Below, in pieces: positions 10,361 through 21,354 of a stretch of DNA of 64,000 nucleotides. The translations under genes were made by a program, and so were the position numbers. Each line of letters opens with the position of its first letter. Position 1 is the first letter of the stretch. The DNA comes from Bacillus proteolyticus (GTDB taxonomy: Bacteria; Bacillota; Bacilli; Bacillales; Bacillaceae_G). The notes under the pieces were generated by a model, which ran no database searches, was not told the DNA's origin, and was given only the letters and a program-made list of their open reading frames with translations. Where the stretch lies: contig NZ_MACH01000138.1 in NCBI RefSeq assembly GCF_001884065.1, forward strand, positions 1 to 64,000, given 5' to 3'.

Positions 10361-10504
10361 TCAAGAAATTGGAGAGTCTAGATGCGCTAGCTCCTCTTCA
10401 TGTTGATCCATCTCATCGTTTACGTCTTTTTCCATTTCTTTTAAAAGCAAATACGTTTCAATGCTTCCTGTTTTGGAGAAAAACTTCCAGGTAAAATCTA
10501 GCAT
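10361..10504 (-). CDS. yqzL: YqzL family small protein
   Basis: This is a 47-codon ORF that starts MLDFTWKFFSKTGSIETYLL and continues with an acidic tail. It is preceded by the ribosome-binding site GAAAGGTGG. Its place between era and recO and its N-terminal FTWKxFxxTGxIxTYLL pattern match the short YqzL proteins of Bacillus. The function is unknown to me. The product looks soluble, with no membrane segment. Confidence 0.88.
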   Translation of the reverse strand: MLDFTWKFFSKTGSIETYLLLKEMEKDVNDEMDQHEEELAHLDSPIS

Positions 10505-10628
10505 AAGAATCCACCTTTCTCAATAAGCGTAGCCTATAAACCAATTTCCTTTGTTATTAAATTGACCCATTTTGTCCATTTTCATGTGAGAAAAATTTTT
10601 CCTAATTTATTAAAGCTTATAAAAACCA

Positions 10629-10661
10629 ATAATCAGCGGATGAGCAAACATCCACTGATTA
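10629..10661 (-). terminator. Hairpin between era and yqzL (weak terminator or processing site)
   Basis: AATCAG-GGATG and CATCC-CTGATT form a stem with a central mismatch. On the minus strand it is followed by TTGGTTTTTAT, an imperfect T-run, so only partial termination is suggested. Confidence 0.45.
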
Positions 10662-10676
10662 CAGCCTTACTTTATT

Positions 10677-11991
<1,315 letters not shown>

Positions 11992-12071
11992 TCACAGCTG
12001 TGAATAGATACATTCTTCTATTAAAGGCCCTCACGGCGCTCCCAAAGCTTAATAAAAGCTTTGGAATGCAA

Positions 12072-12425
12072 CTATACCATATACGGTAAGAAGATAATAG
12101 CACCAATTGCAACAGCTATAATCGTAAATAATAAAACCGATCCCGCTGCAACATCCTTTGCGTTTTTCGCAAACGGATGAATATCGGTGGTTGCTAAATC
12201 TACTGTTTTTTCAATAGCCGTATTCACCATCTCCAAACTCATTACAATTCCAATCACAATAAGTAATACAATCCATTCTATTTTTGTAATATGGAAATAA
12301 AAGCCGCAGCATATGACAATGACTGCGGCTAAATAATGAATTTTCATATTTCGTTCATGACGAAGACAAAAGCATATACCAGCTATAGCATATCCAAAAC
12401 TATTTATAAGTTTTCCTTTTTTCAT
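12072..12425 (-). CDS. dgkA: Diacylglycerol/undecaprenol kinase
   Basis: This is a 117-aa integral membrane kinase of the DgkA family. In Gram-positive bacteria these proteins phosphorylate undecaprenol for cell-wall lipid carrier recycling. Three hydrophobic segments are visible (about residues 30-50, 53-70 and 93-115), with the family signature EMVNTAIE and DLAT in between. The start overlaps the ybeY stop by 4 bases. Confidence 0.93.
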   Translation of the reverse strand: MKKGKLINSFGYAIAGICFCLRHERNMKIHYLAAVIVICCGFYFHITKIEWIVLLIVIGIVMSLEMVNTAIEKTVDLATTDIHPFAKNAKDVAAGSVLLFTIIAVAIGAIIFLPYMV

Positions 12426-12892
12426 CGCCCTAATCCAAAGGCCTCTAAAATTTCTTTTTGTCTTCCAAACATTTCTTTTTCATCTTCTTCTGTCATGTGA
12501 TCATAACCAAGCAAATGTAAAAAGCCATGTAACGCTAAAAATCCAAGTTCACGATCAAAAGAGTGTCCATATTCCTCAGCTTGCTCTTTCGCTCTTGGAA
12601 TAGAAATAATAAGATCCCCTAACATACGTGGCATCTCCGCACCGATAATTTCCATTTCTCCTTCTCCCATTTCTTCCATAGCAAAAGAAATAACATCCGT
12701 AGGCTGATCCTTATCTCGGTAATCACGGTTTATTTCACGAATACGTTCATTATCTACAAATGTAACCGATAATTCTGCGCCTTCTTCTATGTTCTCCATT
12801 TGGGCCGCTTTCTCTACTAAACCTCTAATCAAACTTATATATTCGTCTTTCACTTCTTCTGTTTCATCAATAAAATCAATTAATAAACTCAT
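12422..12892 (-). CDS. ybeY: Endoribonuclease YbeY
   Basis: YbeY is a metal-dependent RNase acting in 16S rRNA 3' end maturation and ribosome quality control. The three-histidine zinc signature [11 protein letters not shown] is clear near residue 121, in a 156-aa protein of normal length. The conserved DVISFAM segment precedes it. It overlaps pgpH by 4 bases upstream and dgkA by 4 bases downstream, indicating tight translational coupling. Confidence 0.96.
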   Translation of the reverse strand: MSLLIDFIDETEEVKDEYISLIRGLVEKAAQMENIEEGAELSVTFVDNERIREINRDYRDKDQPTDVISFAMEEMGEGEMEIIGAEMPRMLGDLIISIPRAKEQAEEYGHSFDRELGFLALHGFLHLLGYDHMTEEDEKEMFGRQKEILEAFGLGR

Positions 12893-15033
12893 TCTTTCTC
12901 CTTTTCTTCCGGCAGTTCCGGATATGTAATACGGGAATGGAAAATACCATTTAACGTTTCACATAACGTTTTTCCAACGATTTGTAGTTCCTTAAATGTC
13001 AAATCACATTCGCTAAATTGACCATCTTGCAAACGATCTCTAATAATACTTTGCACTAAATTATTAATCTGATCTGGTGTTGGATGGTTCATCGAACGTA
13101 CCGCCGCTTCTACACTATCAGCAATACCAACGATTGCCGACTCTTTAGAAGTTGCTTTTGATCCTGGATAGCGGAACATTCCCTCCGTATATTTCTCTTT
13201 ATCTTCTTTAATCGCCTTATAGTAAAAATATTTAAGTAACGTTGTACCATGATGCTGTCCAGCAATATCGATAATTTCTTGAGGTATATGGTGTTCTTCT
13301 AACATTCTTACCCCATCGGTTACATGAGCAATTATAATATCTTTGCTCGTTACAGGGTCTAATCTATCGTGCGGGTTTTCAATACCCATTTGGTTTTCAA
13401 TAAAAAACTGTGGCTGTACCGTTTTCCCTACATCATGATAATACGCCCCTACACGCGCTAACACTCCATTTGCTCCAACTGCTTCACAAGCAGCTTCTGA
13501 GAGATTAGCTACCATTACACTATGGTGATATGTACCAGGTGCTTCCAATAAAATTTTGCGCAAAAGTGGGTGATTCGGACTTGAAAGTTCCATCAATTTC
13601 ATACTCGATACAATCCCAAGGCCACTTTCTAAATACGGTAAAATCCCCATAGCTAGAACAGAAGAGATAATACCCGAAACAGCAGCCATTAATAATTGCA
13701 CCCCAATTTCAAGAGGTGAAAAATTCCCGTTACGTAATAATAGCAAAGCCGCTAATACGACTACATTTAATACAGAAACAAGTATACCAGCTTGTAAAAT
13801 CATCGTACGACGATTTTTTTCTCTCAAGAAAATACTAACTGATAATGAACTTAATAAAACATAAATCCCCACACTATAATTCAGTGTACTCGTTACACCT
13901 TCATTAAACATAATACTTCCGCATACAGAAAAGATCATACTCGTTAAAAATACAAATCGATCACCAATCATTAATTTTACAAGTATTGTTCCCATGGCAA
14001 CTGGAACAACATACGCGATTCCTGCATATTCAAGCTTTTGGAATAAACTAATGATTTTCATTAAAACAATCGTGATAGACAGAATTGTGATGTATGCTAA
14101 AACATACGGCCTATCTTCTCTTTTTCGCTGTAAAAATACTTCAAACTGCTTATGCATAAAGTATAGCAACACACAAATGAGCACCGCCAAACCAACATAA
14201 GGTTGGAAGCTATTACCTTTCTCTAGCAACCCAACTAATTTCAACTGATTATACATATCACTTGAAATCGTTTCTCCTTCTCTCACAAGAACTTGCCCTT
14301 GAAGGATATAAACAGGCGGCACTAAATCTTCCTCTGCTTTTCTCTTCTCTTTTGTTAAAGTCGGATCATAAAAATAATTTGCTGAAATTGCATATTTCCC
14401 TAGTGCCTTAATAGCTTCTCTTAAACCACTATCGACATTAACATTATTCATCTCACTTACATACCGCTCTTTAGCGTCCTTCAATTCGTCCATTTTAATA
14501 TGCATAGCCATTATACTATTAACGGCTGTGACTGCTGCATCTTTTGCTAATACCAATTGGCTTGAATCCGCGTTAATCAAGTTTAGTAAGTTTGAATCCG
14601 ATAAATCTTTTGTTAAATCGACAGGTAGTTTCTTTTTCAACTTGTCCACTTTATCAGCATCGGTAATCTTTTTTTGCTCATCTGGTCCAACAGCTTTAAT
14701 CTCTTGCACCACTTCATCTACCTTAGCAAAAACATCATTAACAATATCCACTTTATTTTGTTTAAGCTCACTTCTATATGTATACTGATCTTCAACTTTG
14801 GTAGCGGCTTCTTTTTTCTTTTTTTCCGTTGTAACTTTATCTTCAATTTTAATAGGAGAGTGGATTGTTTTTTTAGCAATAGAGTATGTTTCAACATCTA
14901 ATTGCTCTGGCTTTACATTATTCATAAGTGCAAAAAACAGTACTGCTCCTAATAATACGTAAGAAACCCAACTTAGTTTTTTCGAATGTTGTATATTACG
15001 AAACCACTTAAAAATTTCTTGAGATCTTGACAT
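12889..15033 (-). CDS. pgpH: PgpH-type 7TM-HD cyclic-di-AMP phosphodiesterase (YqfF)
   Basis: This is a 714-aa membrane protein. After an N-terminal anchor comes a large extracellular 7TMR-HDED domain with many Lys and Glu residues (about 50-270), then a block of roughly seven membrane segments (about 275-480) and a cytosolic HD domain. [17 protein letters not shown] and GQHHGT supply the metal-binding histidines and aspartate. Homologues degrade c-di-AMP and couple it to an outside signal. The gene sits between phoH and ybeY as in other Bacilli. Confidence 0.93.
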   Translation of the reverse strand: MSRSQEIFKWFRNIQHSKKLSWVSYVLLGAVLFFALMNNVKPEQLDVETYSIAKKTIHSPIKIEDKVTTEKKKKEAATKVEDQYTYRSELKQNKVDIVNDVFAKVDEVVQEIKAVGPDEQKKITDADKVDKLKKKLPVDLTKDLSDSNLLNLINADSSQLVLAKDAAVTAVNSIMAMHIKMDELKDAKERYVSEMNNVNVDSGLREAIKALGKYAISANYFYDPTLTKEKRKAEEDLVPPVYILQGQVLVREGETISSDMYNQLKLVGLLEKGNSFQPYVGLAVLICVLLYFMHKQFEVFLQRKREDRPYVLAYITILSITIVLMKIISLFQKLEYAGIAYVVPVAMGTILVKLMIGDRFVFLTSMIFSVCGSIMFNEGVTSTLNYSVGIYVLLSSLSVSIFLREKNRRTMILQAGILVSVLNVVVLAALLLLRNGNFSPLEIGVQLLMAAVSGIISSVLAMGILPYLESGLGIVSSMKLMELSSPNHPLLRKILLEAPGTYHHSVMVANLSEAACEAVGANGVLARVGAYYHDVGKTVQPQFFIENQMGIENPHDRLDPVTSKDIIIAHVTDGVRMLEEHHIPQEIIDIAGQHHGTTLLKYFYYKAIKEDKEKYTEGMFRYPGSKATSKESAIVGIADSVEAAVRSMNHPTPDQINNLVQSIIRDRLQDGQFSECDLTFKELQIVGKTLCETLNGIFHSRITYPELPEEKEKE

Positions 15034-15204
15034 GATTTCAATACCTTCTCCTCTCCAGAAATAAAGTGAAACTATTTATAGCTTTCATTTCCTCTAGGCA
15101 ACGATACTTTTGGACAACATTTTTATCCACTATCACCTATAGTTCATTTCCCTCGTCTTTAATGATAGTAAAAAATATGCCATTCGCCAACTTTATCATA
15201 CAAA

Positions 15205-15234
15205 AAGAAATGATCCTGACAAATAGGATCATTC
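15205..15234 (-). terminator. Hairpin at the end of phoH
   Basis: AATGATCCT and AGGATCATT form a perfect stem that includes the phoH stop codon. The minus strand continues TTCTTTTTG. It may give partial termination before pgpH. Confidence 0.65.
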
Positions 15235-16188
15235 CATTTTATCATATGCCTCAATAATACGTTGCACTAATGGGTGTCTCACAACGTCTGTTTGTTCCAG
15301 TGTTATGAACGAAAGACCTGATACACCAGATAAAATATTAGCAGCAATAGAAAGACCTGATTTTACCCCTTTCGGCAAATCTACCTGTGAGGGATCCCCC
15401 GTAATAACCATTTTAGAGCTAAAACCTAATCGTGTTAAAAACATTTTTATTTGAGCACCAGTTGTATTCTGTGCTTCATCTAATATAACAAATGAATCAT
15501 CAAGAGTACGTCCTCTCATATAAGCAAGAGGTGCAATTTCAATTACACCACGTTCCATCATACGCTGTGTATATTCTTGCCCAAGAATATCGTGCAACGC
15601 ATCATACAATGGGCGTAAATACGGATCTACTTTTTCTTTCAAATCACCTGGTAAAAAGCCTAAACTCTCTCCAGCCTCTACAGCAGGTCTTGTTAAAATA
15701 ATTTTCTTTACATACCCTTGCTTTAAAGCTCTCACAGCCATTACTACAGCTAAGTATGTCTTCCCTGTCCCAGCAGGTCCTATCCCAAATACAACATCAT
15801 TCTTTTTCATTGCATGAATATATCTTCTTTGTCCCATCGTTTTCACACGAATGGATTTACCTTTTGCTGTTTTAAAAATTTCCTCTTCATATAACTCTTC
15901 GAATTGAGCAATTTTCCCTTGTTTCCCAAGCTGAATTGCATACGTAACATCTCTTTCCGAAATTGATACACCTTTACGGATAACAACAAGTAGCTGTTGT
16001 AAGATTTTTTCTACGAGCACTACAGCTTCATCTGCCCCAGATACACGAACAAACTCTCCTCTAGTTATAATCGATACACTAAGTTCTCGTTCAATTACTT
16101 TTAAATGAGCATCATTTACCCCAAATAGAGCGATTGCCTCGTTAGGACTTTCCAATTTTTGGTTCATTTCTACTAATTGTTCTGCCAT
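15229..16188 (-). CDS. phoH: PhoH-like ATPase
   Basis: This is a PhoH family protein with an N-terminal KH-like region and a C-terminal P-loop ATPase of RecA/helicase type. Walker A is GPAGTGKTYLAV and Walker B is FVILDEAQNTT, followed by ITGDPSQVDLP. The in vivo role is unclear; relatives are linked to RNA metabolism. The start is best at the ATG at 16188 (MAEQL), eight bases after AAGGAG in the end of yqfD; a GTG lies one codon earlier. This gives 319 aa. Confidence 0.93.
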   Translation of the reverse strand: MAEQLVEMNQKLESPNEAIALFGVNDAHLKVIERELSVSIITRGEFVRVSGADEAVVLVEKILQQLLVVIRKGVSISERDVTYAIQLGKQGKIAQFEELYEEEIFKTAKGKSIRVKTMGQRRYIHAMKKNDVVFGIGPAGTGKTYLAVVMAVRALKQGYVKKIILTRPAVEAGESLGFLPGDLKEKVDPYLRPLYDALHDILGQEYTQRMMERGVIEIAPLAYMRGRTLDDSFVILDEAQNTTGAQIKMFLTRLGFSSKMVITGDPSQVDLPKGVKSGLSIAANILSGVSGLSFITLEQTDVVRHPLVQRIIEAYDKME

Positions 16189-16191
16189 CAC

Positions 16192-17391
16192 TCAGTCTCC
16201 TTGAATATCGGATTCAGATATTGGTTGCGGCTCTGCAATATTTTCAATCACTGTGTAATGTAACGTGACCTTTAAGTGATCCGCCTCAATCTCTTTACTC
16301 AAAATCTTATCACTTACAATCATAGCATGTTCATCCAATTTTTTCTTTAGTTCTTTTTCAGCCATCTCTTTTGCTACTTTCATCGCTTGTTTTTCAGTAT
16401 ATTCTCGGTTTGCTTCTTCTTCTTCTCGTACAATATCTTTTTTGTATGCAATCGGTAATGTGAAGCCAAATAATTTCACATCATGTTTTACACTTTCAGT
16501 ACGAGAGTGCTTATACTTATCATGTTGAAATCCCCATATTTTTATTTTAACACTACCAAATTTCAGAAAATATTCATTATAAGAATTACCAGTATACACT
16601 TGAAATTGTGTCTTTAACGGAACATCAACCTCAGATTTGTACCAAGTTTCCCCGTATACAATACCTTTAGCCGAAACAACTGTCGGATTCTCCTCATTAC
16701 CATACATCCCTGATACGAGAAGCTGTCCCTTTTCTACATGGTCATTTTTCATAACGACCGGTTTTCCTACCTCCACAAACGTTTTCGTAATAGTTGCTTC
16801 TTTTTTCGCAACTAAATTTTGCGGCCTTTGTTCCTTTTCTTTTTTCGGCTCGTTTTTTTCAACAATTTTAAAATGATATGTTGTTCCTCTTATTTCCAAT
16901 CCTGCCCAAGTAATTGCATTAATATTGTCCGTTAAATGCCGCTGAACATCTTCTACACTAGGCATTTGAAACTGTAATTTCCCCTTTTTAATACCCATTT
17001 TGTCCAATTCTTTCATCAATATATATTCCGTTTCAGGTTTCGCTCCTGTAATTTCAATTTTCCAAACCATATTTGATAATGCAATCATTCCGAAAAAAAA
17101 TATTAAAAACCCAATTAAAAATCCACTATTCCTAATTAAACGCTTATTCCAAAATGGAAAACCGTAACGTCCAATAAAATATAATTTACATTCATTCTTT
17201 CTATAAATTGGTTTTATCTTTTTCACATCTCGTAATAACATGCAAAAAACTAACGTTTCATCCGCTATTTTCTTTACATCCCAAACTAATAATTTCCTAC
17301 GTACACATTCGTTAACGAAGCGTTCTGCTCCTCTACCTTCAATTCGCACTTTTACATACCCAAGCCATTTTATAAACCATTTATTTTTCAT
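16192..17391 (-). CDS. yqfD: Sporulation protein YqfD
   Basis: This is a 399-aa protein of the YqfD/SpoIV-type family, produced in the mother cell and needed for efficient sporulation in Bacillus. One clear membrane segment lies at about residues 90-112 (GFLIGFLIFFFGMIAL). A long extracytoplasmic region and a Lys/Glu-rich C-terminal helical part follow. The short spacing to phoH is conserved. The partner gene yqfC normally abuts it; here 278 bases separate them. Confidence 0.92.
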   Translation of the reverse strand: MKNKWFIKWLGYVKVRIEGRGAERFVNECVRRKLLVWDVKKIADETLVFCMLLRDVKKIKPIYRKNECKLYFIGRYGFPFWNKRLIRNSGFLIGFLIFFFGMIALSNMVWKIEITGAKPETEYILMKELDKMGIKKGKLQFQMPSVEDVQRHLTDNINAITWAGLEIRGTTYHFKIVEKNEPKKEKEQRPQNLVAKKEATITKTFVEVGKPVVMKNDHVEKGQLLVSGMYGNEENPTVVSAKGIVYGETWYKSEVDVPLKTQFQVYTGNSYNEYFLKFGSVKIKIWGFQHDKYKHSRTESVKHDVKLFGFTLPIAYKKDIVREEEEANREYTEKQAMKVAKEMAEKELKKKLDEHAMIVSDKILSKEIEADHLKVTLHYTVIENIAEPQPISESDIQGD

Positions 17392-17469
17392 CGACTACCT
17401 TCACTACCTTTCTAAAAGTAGATACAACACTTTTCACTTTAAGCATCAAATAGCTCGTACTAATCGAAA

Positions 17470-17640
17470 CTTTAATCGGTGAGGTTTTTCTCCTCACTAA
17501 TCGGGCATATGCATAAGATGAAAGTTTAATAGGTGGAGGTTTTGTCCATACCCACTGATTATTAACGCACACCCATCGAGCTTTTACGGGCAGTGAATGA
17601 GGGATAAAGTGAATATTAAGGTCAGATCACTAAAATAAAG
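17470..17640. repeat. Candidate interspersed repeat (bcr-like) inserted between yqfC and yqfD
   Basis: The spacer contains two related direct copies on the plus strand: GAAACTTTAATCGGTGAGG (from 17466) and GAAAGTTTAATAGGTGGAGG (from 17519), each followed by TTTT. A GTGAGG/CCTCAC hairpin lies at 17479-17497. yqfC and yqfD are adjacent in other Bacilli, so this spacer looks inserted. The style resembles the non-coding bcr repeats of the B. cereus group, but I cannot compare sequences, so the family name is a guess. Confidence 0.45.
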
Positions 17641-17666
17641 AAGAAAAACTTCACAAACGGAAGTTT
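17635..17666 (-). terminator. Terminator-like hairpin after yqfC
   Basis: AAACTTC and GAAGTTT pair around a 7-base loop, and the minus strand continues TTTCTTCTTT. It would separate yqfC from yqfD transcription at least in part. Confidence 0.6.
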
Positions 17667-17669
17667 CCC

Positions 17670-17963
17670 TCACTCCTCTTTCTTTTCATTTTCTAAAAAC
17701 ATCACTTGTTCGATAATCCCTTCAAGCAAAAGTTCTTCCGGGAGGATTGTTTTAATAACAAAGGATTGCCCCTTAATTAATAGTTGACCTTGTTTTAATA
17801 ACAACCTTACTTCTTTATCTGAAAATACTAATAAGCCTCGATGATTTTCTATATAGATATGCACTTGCCCAACAAGCGTAATCCGAGGTAGATCCATTAG
17901 CACATCCACTGGCAGGTCTATTTGCTTCGTTAACCAATTCTTCATTTGTTCTAATTTTTTCAT
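17670..17963 (-). CDS. yqfC: Sporulation protein YqfC
   Basis: This is a 97-aa YqfC family protein; in B. subtilis yqfC belongs to the mother-cell SigE regulon with yqfD. Conserved core segments include DVLMDLPRITLVGQ, YIENHRGLLVFSDKEVRLLL and VIKTILPEELLLEG. I choose the ATG at 17963 (MKKLEQ), which has AGAGGGGGT at good spacing, over the upstream ATG at 18023, which would run into the preceding terminator. The molecular function is unknown. Confidence 0.9.
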   Translation of the reverse strand: MKKLEQMKNWLTKQIDLPVDVLMDLPRITLVGQVHIYIENHRGLLVFSDKEVRLLLKQGQLLIKGQSFVIKTILPEELLLEGIIEQVMFLENEKKEE

Positions 17964-18037
17964 CTCAAAAGACCCCCTCTCATCCCATATGTATGAAAAA
18001 AGAGCTTGTAATATCACGTCCAAACTGAAAAAAGCAT

Positions 18038-18068
18038 AAAAAAACGTCTCATACGAAATGAGACGCTT
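18038..18068 (-). terminator. Terminator of the rpsU-yqeY unit
   Basis: CGTCTCAT and ATGAGACG form a perfect stem directly after the yqeY stop, flanked by A-runs and T-runs on both sides. Confidence 0.88.
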
Positions 18069-18070
18069 TT

Positions 18071-18517
18071 TTATGCTAATAGCTGGATAACCAGCTTATT
18101 CACAAGTGATCCGTCTGTTTTACCTTTTACTTTCGGCATAACAGCAGTCATCACCTTACCCATATCTGCTTTAGATGTAGCACCAACTTCAGAAATAACT
18201 TGCTTAATTATATCAGCTAGTTCTTCTTCTGTTAATTGCTCCGGCAAATATGCGCTTAAAATCTGAATTTCACTTTGCAGTTTATCAACAAGGTCTTCAC
18301 GACCAGCTTTTTTAAATTCAAGGAGGGAGTCCTTATACTGTTTTACTTCACGAGCTAAAACTGTTAATTCCTCTTCTTCAGTAAGAGTATGTTGCAGTTT
18401 AATACCTTCATTTTGTAAAGCAGCCTTAACCATACGAATAACGGTTAATTTTTCTTTTTGTTTATTCTTCATCGCTTGTTTCATATCATCGTTTAAACGA
18501 CCGAGAAGACTCATCAC
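18071..18517 (-). CDS. yqeY: GatB/YqeY domain protein
   Basis: This is a 148-aa protein consisting of a YqeY helical fold related to the C-terminal tRNA-binding domain of Gat[16 protein letters not shown] and [15 protein letters not shown] are typical, the second matching the AYLPxQLSEEEL signature. The function of free-standing YqeY is not settled. It follows rpsU by 12 bases and shares its promoter and terminator. Confidence 0.93.
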   Translation of the reverse strand: MMSLLGRLNDDMKQAMKNKQKEKLTVIRMVKAALQNEGIKLQHTLTEEEELTVLAREVKQYKDSLLEFKKAGREDLVDKLQSEIQILSAYLPEQLTEEELADIIKQVISEVGATSKADMGKVMTAVMPKVKGKTDGSLVNKLVIQLLA

Positions 18518-18529
18518 TTACACCCTCTC

Positions 18530-18703
18530 TTAGAACTTACGCTTTCTTGCCGCTTCAGATTTCTTCTTACGTTTTACACTTGGCTTTTCATAAAACTCGC
18601 GCTTTCTTGCTTCAGCAAGTGTACCAGTTTTAGAAACCGATCTTTTAAAACGGCGAAGTGCATCCTCCAAAGACTCGTTTTTACGAACGACTGTTTTTGA
18701 CAT
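18530..18703 (-). CDS. rpsU: 30S ribosomal protein S21
   Basis: This is a 57-aa basic protein with the S21 pattern [16 protein letters not shown] at the start and a C-terminal Lys/Arg tail. The ATG at 18703 follows GGAGGGAGGG, which fixes the start; the frame extends further upstream without support. It is the first gene of a two-gene unit with yqeY. Confidence 0.96.
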
Positions 18704-18787
18704 TCTCTTTCCCTCCCTCCGAAACATCACACTTACATACTAACTTCAGCATGCAAAAAGAAACACTTCTTCAGCATGTCTTTTACG

Positions 18788-18817
18788 ATTATAATACATT
18801 TTATCACTTCAGGTCAA
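18788..18817 (-). promoter_or_regulatory. SigA promoter of rpsU-yqeY
   Basis: On the minus strand TTGACC (18812-18817) and TATAAT (18788-18793) are 18 bases apart, about 85 bases upstream of the rpsU start. Confidence 0.7.
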
Positions 18818-19010
18818 CTATTTGGCAGAATAAAAGAAGAATAGATGCTCTTCCTTTTCCAAAAATCTATGTAAACAGCCGTTATCGCTCCCACCTCAAA
18901 ACAAATATATTTTTATCACGAAAACTTTCCCATACAAAATTTGCTAAATAACCACTTATTTAACGGGCACTCCATTACATCCATTTCAATACTTAAATTC
19001 TCCACGAAAG

Positions 19011-19050
19011 AAAAAAGCATGCAAACCATTTCCGGTTGCATGCTTTTTAT
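19011..19050 (-). terminator. Terminator downstream of mtaB
   Basis: AAAAAGCATGCAA and TTGCATGCTTTTT form a long stem, about 50 bases after the mtaB stop. Confidence 0.85.
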
Positions 19051-19099
19051 CCCGCTATTTGTGGGCAGTAAAACTCCCACTAATTATAGTTTCACTTTA

Positions 19100-20452
19100 T
19101 TATGCGCTTGCTGACTCTTTTTTTATATCATCTTCAAGAACACGAACAAACTGCGCTTCGTTATATGGATAGCCAGCTTTTGTAATTTTCACTTTTACTA
19201 ACTTACCGATTAATTCTTCAGATCCTTCAAATACAATTTTTAAGTAGTTATCTGTATAACCTACATATAACCCTTCACGGTCACCCTCTTTAAATTGCTC
19301 TTCCGGAATAATTTCAAGCACTTCACCTTCGAACGCAGAAGCATACTCTTTCGCCAATTGGTTAGACAACTCAATTAGACGATGAACACGATCATTCTTC
19401 ACATCTTCAGGAACTTGATCTTCCATACGCGCCGCTGGTGTACCTGTACGTTTTGAATAAGGGAACACGTGTAATTCAGAGAAACGATTCTCTTTAATGA
19501 AATTGTATGTTTCCATAAATTCTTCTTCTGTTTCACCTGGGAATCCAACAATTACGTCTGATGTAATCGCAAGACCTGGTAACGCTTCTTTCAAACGATC
19601 TAAACGCTCTTGGAAAAATTCCATCGTATACTTACGGCGCATACGTTTTAGTACAGTATTAGATCCTGACTGCAATGGAATATGCAAGTGGCGTACAACT
19701 ACTTCAGATTTATCTAACACTTCAATTACTTCATCTGAAATTTGACTCGCTTCAATAGAAGAAATACGAAGACGTTTTAATCCGCCTACTTCCGCTTCCA
19801 TATCACGAAGTAATCCGGCTAAGTTATAATCTTTAATATCTTCACCGTATCCACCTGTATGAATACCTGTTAATACGATTTCTTTATAGCCTGCATCTAC
19901 TAATTGCTGTGCTTGTTTAATAACTTCTTTCCCATCACGAGAACGCATTAAACCACGTGCCCAAGGAATAATACAGAATGTACAGAAGTTATTGCAACCC
20001 TCTTGTATTTTTAAAGATGCACGTGTACGATCCGTGAAATAAGGTACATCAAGTTCTTCGTATACACGCGTTTTCATAATGTTTCGGACAGCATTAATTG
20101 GTTGACGCTCTTTACGGAATTCTTCGATGTATCCTAACATCTTTTCACGATCCTGTGTACCAACAACAATATCTACACCGGGGATCGCCATAATTTCAGC
20201 TGGAGATGTTTGCGCATAACATCCAGTTACACAAATAACCGCATCCGGATTTTGACGCACAGCACGTCTAATGACTTGACGGCTTTTTTTATCTCCTGTA
20301 TTCGTTACTGTACATGTGTTAATAACATATACATCAGATTTCTTTTCATATTCAGTTCTTTCATAACCACCTTGTTTAAACAATTGCCAAATCGCTTCTG
20401 TTTCATAGTGGTTTACTTTACAACCTAACGTGTGGAACGCAACAGTTGCCAT
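19100..20452 (-). CDS. mtaB: tRNA t6A37 methylthiotransferase MtaB
   Basis: MtaB (YqeV) is a radical SAM enzyme that converts t6A to ms2t6A at position 37 of ANN-decoding tRNAs. Domain order is UPF0004 (about residues 3-100, with cysteines in LGCKVN, NTCTVTN and VTGCYAQ), the radical SAM core with CNNFCTFC near residue 147, and a C-terminal TRAM domain (about 370-435). Length 450 aa is normal. It follows rsmE by 6 bases. Confidence 0.96.
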   Translation of the reverse strand: MATVAFHTLGCKVNHYETEAIWQLFKQGGYERTEYEKKSDVYVINTCTVTNTGDKKSRQVIRRAVRQNPDAVICVTGCYAQTSPAEIMAIPGVDIVVGTQDREKMLGYIEEFRKERQPINAVRNIMKTRVYEELDVPYFTDRTRASLKIQEGCNNFCTFCIIPWARGLMRSRDGKEVIKQAQQLVDAGYKEIVLTGIHTGGYGEDIKDYNLAGLLRDMEAEVGGLKRLRISSIEASQISDEVIEVLDKSEVVVRHLHIPLQSGSNTVLKRMRRKYTMEFFQERLDRLKEALPGLAITSDVIVGFPGETEEEFMETYNFIKENRFSELHVFPYSKRTGTPAARMEDQVPEDVKNDRVHRLIELSNQLAKEYASAFEGEVLEIIPEEQFKEGDREGLYVGYTDNYLKIVFEGSEELIGKLVKVKITKAGYPYNEAQFVRVLEDDIKKESASA

Positions 20453-20458
20453 TGATTA

Positions 20459-21208
20459 TCACCCCATCAATTCAAAATGATAAGAAGCGGCACTTAACGC
20501 ATAAAGCGGAGCCGTTTCTGTTCTTAAAATTCTTGGTCCTAAACTACATGGTACAAATTTATGTTCACAAAGCGCAGCAATCTCTTCCTCTGCTAAACCG
20601 CCTTCTGGGCCAAAAACAATTAATAGCTTTTGACCTGGTGTCATTGTCGCTAAAGCTTTTGCAAAATTAGATTTCTCACCTTTTTTTGCTTCCTCTTCAT
20701 ACGCAACAAGACATACATCATATTCATTACTCATTGAAAGCAATTGCTTAAACGATGCCGGAGTATGCACTTCTGGAATTTCGCTTCTATGCGATTGTTC
20801 CGCAGCTTCTTTCACAATTTTTTTCAAACGCTCAACTTTTTTATCAGCTTTTTTTGCATCCCATTTTACAATCGAGCGGGATGCTTGGAATGGTAAAAAT
20901 GCGGCTGCCCCAAGCTCAGTTCCTTTTTGAAAAATCAACTCTAGCTTGTCTCCTTTTGGCAGTCCACTTGCAATCGTCACAAAAACAGGAAGTTCACTTG
21001 ACGCCTCTACCCATTCTACAATAGCTGTATTAACAAATTCACTGGTAATTTCATCAATTGAACACACTGCTGTTTTTCCGTTTATACAGCAATAAATGTG
21101 ATCACCAGCTGACATACGCATCACTCTCACGATATGATGTACATCGTCACCTACAATGCGAATATTTGTCTCATTTACATATTTCTCTTCTACAAAATAA
21201 CGTTGCAT
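20459..21208 (-). CDS. rsmE: 16S rRNA (uracil(1498)-N3)-methyltransferase
   Basis: RsmE (YqeU) methylates U1498 of 16S rRNA. The 249-aa protein has an N-terminal PUA-like domain and a C-terminal SPOUT methyltransferase. The trefoil-knot motifs LIVFGPEGGLAEEEI and SLGPRILRTETAPLYAL are intact. It stands between prmA and mtaB, both also modifying the translation apparatus. Confidence 0.96.
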   Translation of the reverse strand: MQRYFVEEKYVNETNIRIVGDDVHHIVRVMRMSAGDHIYCCINGKTAVCSIDEITSEFVNTAIVEWVEASSELPVFVTIASGLPKGDKLELIFQKGTELGAAAFLPFQASRSIVKWDAKKADKKVERLKKIVKEAAEQSHRSEIPEVHTPASFKQLLSMSNEYDVCLVAYEEEAKKGEKSNFAKALATMTPGQKLLIVFGPEGGLAEEEIAALCEHKFVPCSLGPRILRTETAPLYALSAASYHFELMG

Positions 21209-21228
21209 ATAATCACCTTAGTAGAGTT

Positions 21229-21335
21229 TCGTTCCTTTCGTAAGTCAACACTTACGAAAAGAACGAAACGTTATCATTTTTTCATATAACAAACGGCAAG
21301 CCCCTCACCTTATAGTGAGAGACTCCCCTTTTTCA
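21229..21335. repeat. Two hairpins between prmA and rsmE
   Basis: CTTTCGTAAGT with ACTTACGAAAAG forms a near-perfect inverted repeat at 21234-21260. A CTCAC/GTGAG stem near 21307-21323 is followed by CCCCTTTTT. The second could be a plus-strand terminator, although no plus-strand gene is present; the role is unclear. Confidence 0.45.
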
Positions 21336-21354
21336 TTATAGACTAAAATCTATA

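Noticed and set aside
12042-12064. CCAAAGCTT/AAGCTTTGG palindrome between cdd and dgkA
   Set aside because: A stem without a T-run; too little to call a terminator or an operator.
17381-17572. 63-codon minus-strand ORF between yqfC and yqfD
   Set aside because: It starts at a GTG without a ribosome-binding site, overlaps yqfD, and its first half is translated from the repeat-like segment.
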